Below are positions 8,214-16,401 of a DNA stretch of 64,000 nt, piece by piece (the stretch's first letter is position 1; every line of letters starts with the position of its first letter). Under the pieces are notes generated by a model, which saw nothing but the letters and a program-made list of their open reading frames with translations, did not search any database and was not told the origin of the DNA. This DNA comes from Nocardia miyunensis NBRC 108239 (GTDB lineage Bacteria; Actinomycetota; Actinomycetes; Mycobacteriales; Mycobacteriaceae), in NCBI RefSeq assembly GCF_001613065.1, contig NZ_BDBQ01000001.1:186001-250000 (forward strand), given 5' to 3'. The position numbers and the translations under genes were made by a program.

Positions 8214-9413
8214 CTAGACGCCACGAGGTTCCTTGGGCAGCCCCAGCGCCCGCTCGGCGATGAGGTTGCGCAGGACATCGTTGGTTCCTCCGGCGATGGT
8301 GAAGGCACGGGCATACAGGAAGGCGTCCTGCCACCAGCCCTCGGCGATCGCATCCGGATCGTCCTCAGTCAGCAGGGATTCGGTCCCCTGCAGAGCAAGC
8401 CCCAGGTCGACCAGCGCGAGATTGGTCTCGCTGTAGAAGATCTTGGCCAGCGGCGCATCCGCGGCGTCGGCGGTTCCGTCCAATGCCCGCGACAGATGAA
8501 ATTGGCCGAGTCGCATGCTGATCCGTGCCGCCGCGTACAGTCGGCCCAGTTCCTGTCGCAGTGCGCCATCGGATAGCGCCGGGCGACCCCGTCGTCGCAG
8601 TGATGCTGCCAGCGCGACCGCATCACCGACCGCACGTAGCATTGTGATTCCCCCAGCGCCCGCGCCCGAGCGCTCGTGCACGAGGCTCATCGTCGCCACC
8701 TCCCACCCGCGGTTGACCTCAGCGATGACGTTGCCGACCGGTATTCGAACCCCGTCGAAGAACACTTCGTTGAAGTCACTGGTACCGGTGATCTCCCGCA
8801 GGGGGCGCACCACGACCCCGGGACTCGTCATATCGAGCACGAATGCCGAGATACCCGCATGCCTGGGGGCACCGGAATCGGTTCGCGCCAGCAGAAACCC
8901 GAGCTGGGCGTGCTGTCCGTTGGTAGTCCAGACCTTCTGCCCGTCGACAACGAAATAGCCGCCGTCGCGCTGGGCACGAGTGGTCAGACTGGCCAGATCA
9001 CTGCCGGCGCCCGGCTCACTGAACAGCTGACACCAGATCTCTCGCCCGCTGCGTATTCCAGGCAGGTAGCGCTGCTTCTGTTCCTGCGTTCCGAAGTGGA
9101 TCAGTGCCGCGGCCGCCAGCAGACCGGTCCCCAGAGGAGACGGCACTCGGGAACGAGCCATCTCTTCGGCGACCACGGTGGCTCGTACCGGGTCGGCCCG
9201 GCCGGTGCCGCCCCATTCGGTGGGCCAGTCACTGCCGAGATATCCGGCCTCGAACAGCTGCGCCGTCCATTTCCGCAGTGCGGGTATGTCTTCCGGATCC
9301 GGGGCGCGCACACCGCTGCGGTGCTGCGTCTTCACGGCGGGACGATGACCTTCGAGAAATCGGCGGACCTCCGCGCGGAACCACTCGGTCTCCGGATCAT
9401 GGTCGAGTCTCAT
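8214..9413 (-). CDS. Acyl-CoA dehydrogenase, large partner subunit
   Basis: A 399-residue ACAD. The signature WCQLFSEPGAGSDLASL binds FAD, VWTTNGQ follows, and the C-terminus IAGGTNDVLRNLIAERALG is typical. The MCAD-type Glu is Gly here (IAGGT), so the likely base is the Glu of SLVHERSG on helix G, as in isovaleryl-CoA dehydrogenases. I start at ATG 9413 with GAGAGGA upstream; a longer open frame continues into the DUF35-thiolase gene but lacks ACAD similarity. It forms an operon with 9430-11091 and the small ACAD at 7065. Confidence 0.88.
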   Translation of the reverse strand: MRLDHDPETEWFRAEVRRFLEGHRPAVKTQHRSGVRAPDPEDIPALRKWTAQLFEAGYLGSDWPTEWGGTGRADPVRATVVAEEMARSRVPSPLGTGLLAAAALIHFGTQEQKQRYLPGIRSGREIWCQLFSEPGAGSDLASLTTRAQRDGGYFVVDGQKVWTTNGQHAQLGFLLARTDSGAPRHAGISAFVLDMTSPGVVVRPLREITGTSDFNEVFFDGVRIPVGNVIAEVNRGWEVATMSLVHERSGAGAGGITMLRAVGDAVALAASLRRRGRPALSDGALRQELGRLYAAARISMRLGQFHLSRALDGTADAADAPLAKIFYSETNLALVDLGLALQGTESLLTEDDPDAIAEGWWQDAFLYARAFTIAGGTNDVLRNLIAERALGLPKEPRGV

Positions 9414-9429
9414 GGCGTCCTCTCGTTGC

Positions 9430-11091
9430 TCAGTCGGCTCGCCGCAACAGCAGTGCCCCACCAGGTGTGCCACCCCCGGTCGTGACGACCGCGACGCGCG
9501 CATCCGCCACCTGTCGACCGGTCGCCTCGCCGCGCAATTGCGCGATGGCCTCTTGTAGGAAGCCGAATCCATGGGTCCGCCCGGCGGACAGCTGTCCACC
9601 GTGAGTGTTGAGCGGTAGCGGGCCGTCGAGCCCGATCGTCTTGCCACCCGCGAGGAAATCCGCCGCCTCCCCAGGTCCGCAGAATCCGAGTGCCTCGAGC
9701 CAGGACACCGCGTTGAAGGTGAACCCGTCGTACAGCTCGGCGACGTCGACGTCATCGGGCCGCAGATTCGTGCGCGACCACAAATGCGCCGCCGGGCCCA
9801 GCACCTGTGGCTCGTGCGTAAGAGTGCCCTGGTCCCAGGAGATCCGCTCGATCACCTGAGTACCCACCGCTTCGACGAGCACAGCCGGTTTGGGACGGTC
9901 GGCCACCGTCTCGATCGCGGACACGACGATCGCAATCGCGCCGTCGCACGGCACATCGCAGTCGTAGAGGCCGAAAGGCGAACTGATCATCCGCGCGGCC
10001 CGGTACTCGTCCAGGGTCAGTGGATCTCGATAGATCGCGTCGGGATTGCGTGCGGCGTGAGCCCGTGCGGTGAGCGCGATGGGTGCGAGTGTCGATTCCC
10101 GGTCACCGCCGTAGCGCCAGAAGTAGTGCGACGCATTGACACCTATCCAGTTCGCGGCGGACATGGCGCCGAACGGTGATCGCCACTCGAACATGCCCGT
10201 GGCTCGGCCGCCGCCCGTAGCGATCTTCCCCGTCCGGACCAGGTGGGTGTGGGTCGACTCCCATACAGTCCGGAAGCACAGCACGTGCCGGCACAGACCT
10301 GCCGCGACGGCCAGCATGGCAGCCACGACGCTACCACTCGGTCCGGGGAAGTCTCCACCACCGCTGATCCATGTGGGCCGGATGCGCAGCGCCTCTTCGA
10401 CAGGGGTGATGCCGCCCTCGGACAGACCGCCGGCGTGGCCTCCCGGATAGGTGGCCAGACCATCGATGTCCGCGACAGTGAGTCCAGCATCCTCGACCGC
10501 GCGCAAGCAGGCCGACACGGTCAGCGACAACGGATCCACCAGCAACCGCCGGCCGATCGCCGAGCTGCCGACTCCGGTCAGCGCGACCTTGTCCTCGAAC
10601 TTCGAGGCCGACACCATCGGGCGCACCGATACGCTCGCCCGGTCCGGCTCCGGCACGACACCAGGGTCGGAGGAGGCGTCCGGATCGGGTTCGAACAGCG
10701 GCAGCCAGTAGTCCCGCTGTTGCTCGAACCGGACCCGCACCCGCATCCCGATGGCGACCTCGGCCGGATCGCAGCCGACGATATTGGTCGTCAGCCGCAC
10801 CGTGACATCCTCTTCCAGCGCGACCACCGCAACCACGTACGGCGGCGGGAAGTCCGGCAGCCACTGCTGATGATCGACCGTGAATCCGGCGACGGTGGCG
10901 CGGCCGGACACCGGAGCCGGCGCCACATCGCCGCTGCGGCAGTAAGGACAGATCGGCTGCGGCGGATGGTGCCGCCGACCGCACGCCGCGCACTGGGCGA
11001 TCCGGAGCTTTCCGTCGGCACCACTGGTCCAGAACGGCTCACTACTGACCGTCGGCTGCGGCAGGGGCCGCCGGGCCGGGGATTCCGTCAT
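9430..11091 (-). CDS. DUF35 (zinc ribbon/OB)-thiolase-like fusion, Ltp2-type lipid-transfer protein or aldolase
   Basis: A 553-residue fusion. Residues about 30-55 form a rubredoxin-like zinc ribbon (QCAACGRRHHPPQPICPYCRS), residues about 60-130 an OB fold (PPPYVVAVVALEEDVTVRLTTNIVGC), and from about 165 an SCP-x-like thiolase (FEDKVALTGVGSSAIGR, ending HGGQLSAGRTHGFGFLQEA). In steroid side-chain breakdown, DUF35 of ChsH2 pairs with the thiolase-like Ltp2 to form a retro-aldolase releasing propionyl-CoA; here both halves are one chain. That analogy is family knowledge; the function here is inferred. ATG 11091 follows AGGAGGTGTG. First gene of the operon with two ACADs. Confidence 0.85.
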   Translation of the reverse strand: MTESPARRPLPQPTVSSEPFWTSGADGKLRIAQCAACGRRHHPPQPICPYCRSGDVAPAPVSGRATVAGFTVDHQQWLPDFPPPYVVAVVALEEDVTVRLTTNIVGCDPAEVAIGMRVRVRFEQQRDYWLPLFEPDPDASSDPGVVPEPDRASVSVRPMVSASKFEDKVALTGVGSSAIGRRLLVDPLSLTVSACLRAVEDAGLTVADIDGLATYPGGHAGGLSEGGITPVEEALRIRPTWISGGGDFPGPSGSVVAAMLAVAAGLCRHVLCFRTVWESTHTHLVRTGKIATGGGRATGMFEWRSPFGAMSAANWIGVNASHYFWRYGGDRESTLAPIALTARAHAARNPDAIYRDPLTLDEYRAARMISSPFGLYDCDVPCDGAIAIVVSAIETVADRPKPAVLVEAVGTQVIERISWDQGTLTHEPQVLGPAAHLWSRTNLRPDDVDVAELYDGFTFNAVSWLEALGFCGPGEAADFLAGGKTIGLDGPLPLNTHGGQLSAGRTHGFGFLQEAIAQLRGEATGRQVADARVAVVTTGGGTPGGALLLRRAD

Positions 11092-11128
11092 CACACCTCC
11101 TGGCAGAGCGAGCTGCCTGCTCGACAGT

Positions 11129-11165
11129 GCACTACTGTTAACAAAATAATAGAACTATGCACTAC
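11129..11165. promoter_or_regulatory. AT-rich divergent promoter region with GCACTAC direct repeats
   Basis: GCACTAC occurs at 11129-11135 and 11159-11165, 30 bases apart (about three helical turns), flanking TTAACAAAATAATAGAACTAT. It lies between the divergent starts at 11091 and 11224. It could be a regulator site with the minus-strand promoter inside it. Confidence 0.3.
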
Positions 11166-11223
11166 GCTATGGGAGAGTATCACTCTCATTACCTGAGATG
11201 TTCAATTCTGAAAGGGCGTGCGT

Positions 11224-11988
11224 ATGAGAGTCAAGGACAAGGCGGCCGTGGTCGTCGGCGGGGCCTCGGGCATGGGAAAGGCCACAGCCGAGTTACTGAT
11301 CGAACTCGGCGCGAAGGTCGCGATCCTCGACCTGGAGCGGTTCGACGGCGCCGCGGTCGCCGAGGAACTCGGTGCGCGATCGTCGTTCCATCCATGTGAC
11401 ATCACCAACGCGGACAGCGCGGAGCAGGCACTGAACGCGGCGGCCGAGACCTGGGGCGGACTGCACATCGCGGTCAACACCGCCGGCGGCGGGGTCTCGG
11501 TGCGCACCCTGTCCAAGAGCGGGCCGCACCCATTGGACGTGTTCCGCTCGGTGATCGAGCTGAACCTGATCGGCACGTTCAACCTCAACCGACTGCAGGC
11601 CTGGCACATGAGCCGCAACGAGCCCGTCGACGGTGAACGCGGGGTCATCGTCAACACCTCCTCGATCGCGGCGTTCGAAGGCCAGATCGGGCAGGTCGCC
11701 TACACGGCCGCCAAGGCAGGCATCGCGGGAATGGCCCTGACAATGGCGCGCGACCTCGGCACCCTGGGCATCCGCGCCACGGCCATCGCGCCGAGCCTGT
11801 TCGCCACCGGGGTCACGGCACGGATCCCGGACGACATGGCCACGACTCTGACCCGTGATGCGGCGTTTCCACGTCGGATGGGCCGACCGGAGGAATATGC
11901 CGCGCTGGCGGCGGCCGTCATCGAGAACCAGATGCTCAACGGCAGCACGATCCGGCTGGACGCCGGGCAACGTTTCGCTCCGAAGTGA
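11224..11988 (+). CDS. SDR, 3-hydroxyacyl-CoA dehydrogenase type II-like
   Basis: A 254-residue classical SDR. The cofactor motif is GGASGMGKAT, followed by an acidic strand (ILDLE) that favours NAD. The catalytic residues are Ser in NTSSIAAF and Tyr/Lys in VAYTAAKAG. The N-terminal MRVKDKAAVVVGGASGMGKAT pattern and the middle NLIGTFNLNRL resemble 17beta-HSD10/type II HADH enzymes that oxidise 3-hydroxyacyl-CoA. I choose ATG 11224 over GTG 11218 because it follows GAAAGGGCG. It is co-directional with the next SDR, 30 bases downstream. Confidence 0.85.
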   Translation: MRVKDKAAVVVGGASGMGKATAELLIELGAKVAILDLERFDGAAVAEELGARSSFHPCDITNADSAEQALNAAAETWGGLHIAVNTAGGGVSVRTLSKSGPHPLDVFRSVIELNLIGTFNLNRLQAWHMSRNEPVDGERGVIVNTSSIAAFEGQIGQVAYTAAKAGIAGMALTMARDLGTLGIRATAIAPSLFATGVTARIPDDMATTLTRDAAFPRRMGRPEEYAALAAAVIENQMLNGSTIRLDAGQRFAPK

Positions 11989-12018
11989 TCCGGACAGCAT
12001 CTCGGAAGGCGGTCGACC

Positions 12019-12813
12019 ATGGATCTCGGATTCACCGGCGCGAGCGCGGTGGTCGTCGGTGGAACCCGCGGTATCGGGTACGCCACGGCGGTCTGCCTGG
12101 CACGTGAGGGCTGTCGGCTCGGCATAGTCGGACGGGACGAGTCCCGGGTGTCCGAGACGGCCCGCGCTCTGCGGGCCGCCGGCAGCCCCGACGTGCTCGA
12201 ACTCGCGGCCGATACCACCTCCGCCGCTGCCGTCGACGCGGTGTTCGATCAGGTTCGGGGGCGTTGGGGTGCGCTCAATGCGCTCATCAACACCGTCGGC
12301 CCGGCCGGCGCCGGCCGACTGGAGGATCTGACCGACGCGGCTTGGGCGACGACGGTCGACCAGGCCGCGATCTCGGCGATCCGCTGTGTCCGGGCGGCGC
12401 TGCCGCTGCTGCGGCATGCGGAATGGGCCCGGATCGTCCACGTCACCGCAATGTCGGTCCAGCGTCAGTCGCCAGGGCTGATCGCATACACGGCAGCCAA
12501 GAGCGCGCTGCTCAGTGCGACCAAGAACTTGGCTCGCACGCTTGCTCCGGACGGCATCCTGGTCAATGCCGTCGCGCCCGGCCCGATCCTCACCGATTGG
12601 GCGCGCCCGGTACTCGCTTCTGCGGGCATCGCCGAGCAGGACCCGGCGGCGGCATTCCAACTACTGCAGAAGGGGCATGGGATGTCGGTCGATCTGGGCC
12701 GCTTCGGGCTGCCCGAAGAGGTGGCCACCGTCATCGCCTTCTGCGCATCGCACGCCAACAGTTTCATGACCGGTGCCCACCTCAACGTCGACGGTGGCAG
12801 CGACTTCCTCTGA
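12019..12813 (+). CDS. SDR family oxidoreductase
   Basis: A 264-residue SDR with cofactor motif GGTRGIGYAT, a basic residue after strand 2 (VGRDESR, suggesting NADP), NTVGPAGAG in place of NNAG, catalytic Ser in TAMSVQRQ, Tyr/Lys in IAYTAAKSA, and the C-terminal HLNVDGGSDFL. It is probably a hydroxyacyl-CoA or hydroxysteroid dehydrogenase in the local pathway; the substrate is not recognisable. It follows the first SDR by 30 bases and ends in a strong hairpin shared with the convergent ACAD. Confidence 0.85.
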   Translation: MDLGFTGASAVVVGGTRGIGYATAVCLAREGCRLGIVGRDESRVSETARALRAAGSPDVLELAADTTSAAAVDAVFDQVRGRWGALNALINTVGPAGAGRLEDLTDAAWATTVDQAAISAIRCVRAALPLLRHAEWARIVHVTAMSVQRQSPGLIAYTAAKSALLSATKNLARTLAPDGILVNAVAPGPILTDWARPVLASAGIAEQDPAAAFQLLQKGHGMSVDLGRFGLPEEVATVIAFCASHANSFMTGAHLNVDGGSDFL

Positions 12814-12828
12814 GCCGGTTACCGATTC

Positions 12829-12858
12829 GCCGCCCGCGGGATTATCGCCGCGGGCGGC
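12829..12858. terminator. Strong GC hairpin between convergent SDR and ACAD genes
   Basis: Perfect 11-base arms GCCGCCCGCGG (12829-12839) and CCGCGGGCGGC (12848-12858) with an 8-base loop. It overlaps the last codons of the minus-strand ACAD and lies 16 bases after the SDR stop, so it is likely a bidirectional terminator. Confidence 0.6.
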
Positions 12859-14008
12859 TGCGTGGCAGCCCCAGCCGCTGCTCGACGATCAGGCTGCGCA
12901 GCACCTCGCTGGATCCGCCGTAGATGGTCGTGGCGACCGCACTACGGTAATGGGCAGCGAGCGCGCCGTCGATCGGCGCCTCCGGATCGGTCCAGTCGAG
13001 CATTCCGACCGTACCGGCGATATCGAGGGCGGCGGCAGATGCCCGCACATAGCTCTCCGGACCCCACAGCGCCGCCACCGGTCCGGGCTTGTCTCCTTCC
13101 GAGTCCAGGAAGGCCACCCGCAGGTTGAGCAGATCGGCAACCTCGGCCTCGATAGCCATGCGGGCCAGGCGTTCTCGGACCACGGGTTCGGCGATGAGTT
13201 CGGCGCCGTCGGGCCCCTGGTGGGTCCGCGCGAACTCCAGCGCATCGGCGGCAACCTGGCCGGTCCGCGAGGTGGGTGCGACATTCTGCTCGGCCTCCAA
13301 CGCCACCCGCATCACGGTGAACCCTTGGTCGGCCTCGCCGACGCGGTTCGCGTCCGGCACCCGCACCTCGTTGTAGAACACGATGTTGGTGCGCTCGTGG
13401 CCGATAGTGTGCACCGGCCTGATCTCGATACCGGGCGAGTCGAGTGGTACCAAGAGCATCGTCAATCCGCGCGTACCCACCGATCCGGGCTGCGTGCGGG
13501 TGAGCAGAAAGCAGTAGTCGGCGACGTGCGCGAAGGTGGTGAAGATCTTCTGACCGGTCACGACCCAGTCGTCACCGTCACGGACAGCCCTGGTGGCGCA
13601 GGCGAAAACGTCGGAGCCGCCCGCGGGTTCGGTGTAGCCCAGGCAGATCAGAATTTCCCCCGCCGCGACGCCCGGCAGGATTCGTTGCTTCAGTTCCGCG
13701 GAGCCGAGTGCCCTGATCGCGTTGGCCGGCAGCATGGTCGTGCCGTGACCTGTCGTGGGGACACCACCGCGTCGTAGCGTGTCCGACAGCACTCCGGCTT
13801 CGAACAGATCCAGCCCAGCACCGCCCTCCGCCTGCGGCCAGGTCGGAGCCACCCAGCCACGCTCGCCGAGCTTACGGGTCAGTTCCCGCGCGACGCCGTC
13901 GCCGGTGCGGCGTTCCATCTCGATCATGTCCCGGGTGACCTGGCGTTCGACGAAATCCCCTGCCGCGCTGCGAATTTGCGACCAGTTGGATGGTTCGGTG
14001 AAGTCCAT
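12842..14008 (-). CDS. Acyl-CoA dehydrogenase, large partner subunit
   Basis: A 388-residue ACAD with the FAD signature ICLGYTEPAGGSDVFACATR, VTGQKIFTT, and C-terminus IYGGSSEVLRSLIVEQRLGLP. Gly replaces the MCAD-type Glu at IYGG; a Glu-rich helix (VALEAEQN) is at the isovaleryl-type position. Residues GHERTNIVFYNEVRVPD are typical of the beta domain. It starts four bases after the stop of the small ACAD at 14013, so the two form a heteromer candidate. It probably desaturates a bulky acyl-CoA. Confidence 0.88.
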   Translation of the reverse strand: MDFTEPSNWSQIRSAAGDFVERQVTRDMIEMERRTGDGVARELTRKLGERGWVAPTWPQAEGGAGLDLFEAGVLSDTLRRGGVPTTGHGTTMLPANAIRALGSAELKQRILPGVAAGEILICLGYTEPAGGSDVFACATRAVRDGDDWVVTGQKIFTTFAHVADYCFLLTRTQPGSVGTRGLTMLLVPLDSPGIEIRPVHTIGHERTNIVFYNEVRVPDANRVGEADQGFTVMRVALEAEQNVAPTSRTGQVAADALEFARTHQGPDGAELIAEPVVRERLARMAIEAEVADLLNLRVAFLDSEGDKPGPVAALWGPESYVRASAAALDIAGTVGMLDWTDPEAPIDGALAAHYRSAVATTIYGGSSEVLRSLIVEQRLGLPRSRPRR

Positions 14009-14012
14009 GGTC

Positions 14013-15050
14013 CTACTCCTGTCCTGCGGGAAGGCGGCGACGAGCGGGCTCGAAGCGGCGATCGGCCACAGTCAGCAGTTCGCGCCGCGGATCGGCGAAC
14101 GCGGTAGCCCAGGCTTTGGCCCGCCGGTAGTAGAGCTGGATGTCGTATTCCTCCATGAATCCGTACCCGCCATGCACGTGCAGACTGTGTGCGGCGGCGT
14201 CGTATGCCGTCTCGGCGGCGAAGACGAAGGCCATGGCGGCCAGCTCCGGCCCGTCGTGTCGTCCTGAATCCAGCGCCCAGCAGGCCTTCCAGACCAACAG
14301 CCGGGCACCGTCGACAGCGGCGACCGCATCGGCGAAAGGATGGGAGACGGCCTGATACATCCCGATCGCCTGACCGAAGGCCTGGCGAACGGATGCATAG
14401 CGCGCTCCGATCCCGACGGACTCTTCCGCCAACCCGACCAGGGCCGCTGCGGTCAATATCCGAGTTTCGTCGAGGGCGACAGCAAACAGCCGCTCGGCTT
14501 CCGGTCCTGTCGCGAGTGTCGTGCTGACGCCGGTGGCGGTCCAGTGCGCCATCGGGAGGCTACCGACGTTCGGCCGCAGAACCGCTCGCTGTTCCGGGGG
14601 GCGGGCGAGGTGACAGAGGTATCCGTCGTCCAGCGTCAGCACCGCATCCGCCACCGCTCCGTCGACGAGCAATTGCCGAGCCACCGAGCCGGGATGGGTG
14701 GCCACCGAGACCAGGTGTGTCCCGTCCAGCACCGTCGCCAGCAGTTCTTTCGCTCCCACCCGTCCGAGCAATCGGGCAGCTACGGCCGGCCTGACGACCG
14801 GAATCGGAACAACTCGTCGGCCGGCTTCCTCGGCGACCAGCGCCAGCTCCAACAGGCCCCCGTCGCCACCGCCCAGGCTGGAGGGCACGCCGATTTCCAA
14901 CGCCCCCAGTTCGGTGTACCGGCGCCAGAACTCGGCGTCCCAGCCGGTTCGCTCGGCTTCTCGGACACGCCGCGGGGTTGCCTCGCGTTGGAACAAGGCC
15001 GCGAAGGTATCGCGAACAGCCGCTTGTTCGTCGGTCAAGCGCAGATCCAC
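14013..15050 (-). CDS. Acyl-CoA dehydrogenase, small partner subunit
   Basis: A 345-residue ACAD. The start GTG 15050 (VDLRLTDEQAAVRDTF) follows AGGAGGGCTAG; the longer open frame upstream is the intergenic region. The C-terminus HVHGGYGFMEEYDIQLYYRR is the ACAD FAD-contact motif. No Glu is present at the helix-G position (AALVGLAEESVGIG), and the FAD/substrate signature of large subunits is absent, as in the non-catalytic partner of steroid-type heteromers. It is first in a two-gene operon with 12842-14008 and divergent from the amidohydrolase at 15216. Confidence 0.85.
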   Translation of the reverse strand: MDLRLTDEQAAVRDTFAALFQREATPRRVREAERTGWDAEFWRRYTELGALEIGVPSSLGGGDGGLLELALVAEEAGRRVVPIPVVRPAVAARLLGRVGAKELLATVLDGTHLVSVATHPGSVARQLLVDGAVADAVLTLDDGYLCHLARPPEQRAVLRPNVGSLPMAHWTATGVSTTLATGPEAERLFAVALDETRILTAAALVGLAEESVGIGARYASVRQAFGQAIGMYQAVSHPFADAVAAVDGARLLVWKACWALDSGRHDGPELAAMAFVFAAETAYDAAAHSLHVHGGYGFMEEYDIQLYYRRAKAWATAFADPRRELLTVADRRFEPARRRLPAGQE

Positions 15051-15128
15051 CCTAGCCCTCCTGAACTGATGATCGAGAACGATATTACCCAGCAGAGCGT
15101 ATACGGCTACACATCTGACGGTAAGTGT

Positions 15129-15141
15129 ATTCTCATAGAAT
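15129..15141. promoter_or_regulatory. Short palindrome in the divergent ACAD/amidohydrolase promoter region
   Basis: ATTCT-CAT-AGAAT, perfect 5-base arms, followed by AT-rich GTATTAACTGTTACAG. It lies midway between the divergent starts at 15050 and 15216, so it is a candidate operator. Confidence 0.35.
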
Positions 15142-15215
15142 GTATTAACTGTTACAGTGATTCGTACAAACAGCTGTACTTCGCGGGCGAAGTAGCAGAT
15201 AGGAGGAGGATTCCG

Positions 15216-16400
15216 ATGGCGCACTCAGTGGGATTTCCGGTCTTCGACGGTGACAATCACCTGTATGAGACCCGTGATGCCCTGACGAAGTTTCTGCCGC
15301 CCGAATACGAGGGCGCGATCCGATACGTCGAGGTGGACGGGCGGACGAAGATCGCCACCCTTGGGCAGATCAGTGATTACATCCCCAACCCGACCTTCGA
15401 TCGGGTGGCCGCGCCGGGCGCTCAAGAGGAGTTCTTCAGCAAGGGCAACCCCGACGGCAAGACCCTTCGCGAAATTCTCGGTAAGGCGATCCCGTCGATC
15501 GACGCGTTCCGCGAGCCGGGGCCCCGGCTGGCGCTGCTGGACGAGCAGGGCATCGACAAGTCGATGATGTACCCGACGCTGGCAAGCCTGGTGGAAGAAC
15601 GCTTCCGCGCGTATCCCGAAGCAACGCATGCGATCATCCACGCCCTGAACCAGTGGCTGCACGAGACATGGTCTTTCGACTACAAGGGCCGGATCTTCAC
15701 CGCACCGATCGTCACCCTGCCGATCGTCGAGCAGGCCATCGACGAATTGAACTGGGTGGTGGAACGCGGCGCCCGCGCAATTCTGGTGCGCCCCGCGCCG
15801 GCTTCCGGACTGCACGGCTCGCGGTCCTTCGCCCTTCCCGAATTCGACCCGTTCTGGAAGCGGGTGTGCGAGACCGGCGTTCTCGTCGTCATGCACGCAT
15901 CCGACAGCGGCTATTCCCGGTACTCCAACGAATGGGAGGGCGACCGCGAATTCCTGCCGTTCCAGCCTGCCCCGTTCCGGTCCTACTACGGCCTGGCTCG
16001 CAACCCGGCCGAGGACGCCGTGGCCGCCTTCGCCTGCCATGGTGCCCTGACCCGCTTCCCCGATCTGCGCGTCGCCATGGTGGAGAACGGAACAAACTGG
16101 GTACCAAGGCTTTTCGAGACTCTGTCGGAGACGCACAAGAAGATGCCGCAGCTCTACGGCGAACATCCCCTGGATGCGATCCGGCGTTGTGTCTACTTCA
16201 ATCCCTTCTGGGAGGAGGACGTACGTGAACTCGCCGAACTCGTCCCGCTCGATCACATCTTCTACGGATCGGACTATCCGCACCCCGAGGGCCTGGCCGA
16301 CCCTCTGAGCTACGTGGACCGCCAGCGCGAACTCCCGCAAGAGGATCTGGCCCGGGTCATGGGCGGCACGCTGTCGGAGCTGATGCGGGTCGGCGCCTGA
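15216..16400 (+). CDS. Amidohydrolase (amidohydrolase_2 family)
   Basis: A 394-residue TIM-barrel metal hydrolase. The N-terminal FPVFDGDNHLYETRD carries the first His ligand, VVMHASDSGYS the central His, and IFYGSDYPHPEGLADP the C-terminal Asp. ATG 15216 follows AGGAGGAGG at ideal distance; the much longer open frame upstream crosses the divergent ACAD and is not real. It differs from the protein at 2656 in the central part, so it probably acts on another substrate. The downstream P450 starts one base after its stop, so hydrolysis and oxidation are coupled in one operon. Confidence 0.88.
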   Translation: MAHSVGFPVFDGDNHLYETRDALTKFLPPEYEGAIRYVEVDGRTKIATLGQISDYIPNPTFDRVAAPGAQEEFFSKGNPDGKTLREILGKAIPSIDAFREPGPRLALLDEQGIDKSMMYPTLASLVEERFRAYPEATHAIIHALNQWLHETWSFDYKGRIFTAPIVTLPIVEQAIDELNWVVERGARAILVRPAPASGLHGSRSFALPEFDPFWKRVCETGVLVVMHASDSGYSRYSNEWEGDREFLPFQPAPFRSYYGLARNPAEDAVAAFACHGALTRFPDLRVAMVENGTNWVPRLFETLSETHKKMPQLYGEHPLDAIRRCVYFNPFWEEDVRELAELVPLDHIFYGSDYPHPEGLADPLSYVDRQRELPQEDLARVMGGTLSELMRVGA

Positions 16401-16401
16401 G

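Noticed and set aside
14340..15215. Long plus-strand open frame upstream of the amidohydrolase at 15216
   Set aside because: It is antisense to the ACAD at 14013-15050 and shows no protein family; the real start is ATG 15216 with AGGAGGAGG.
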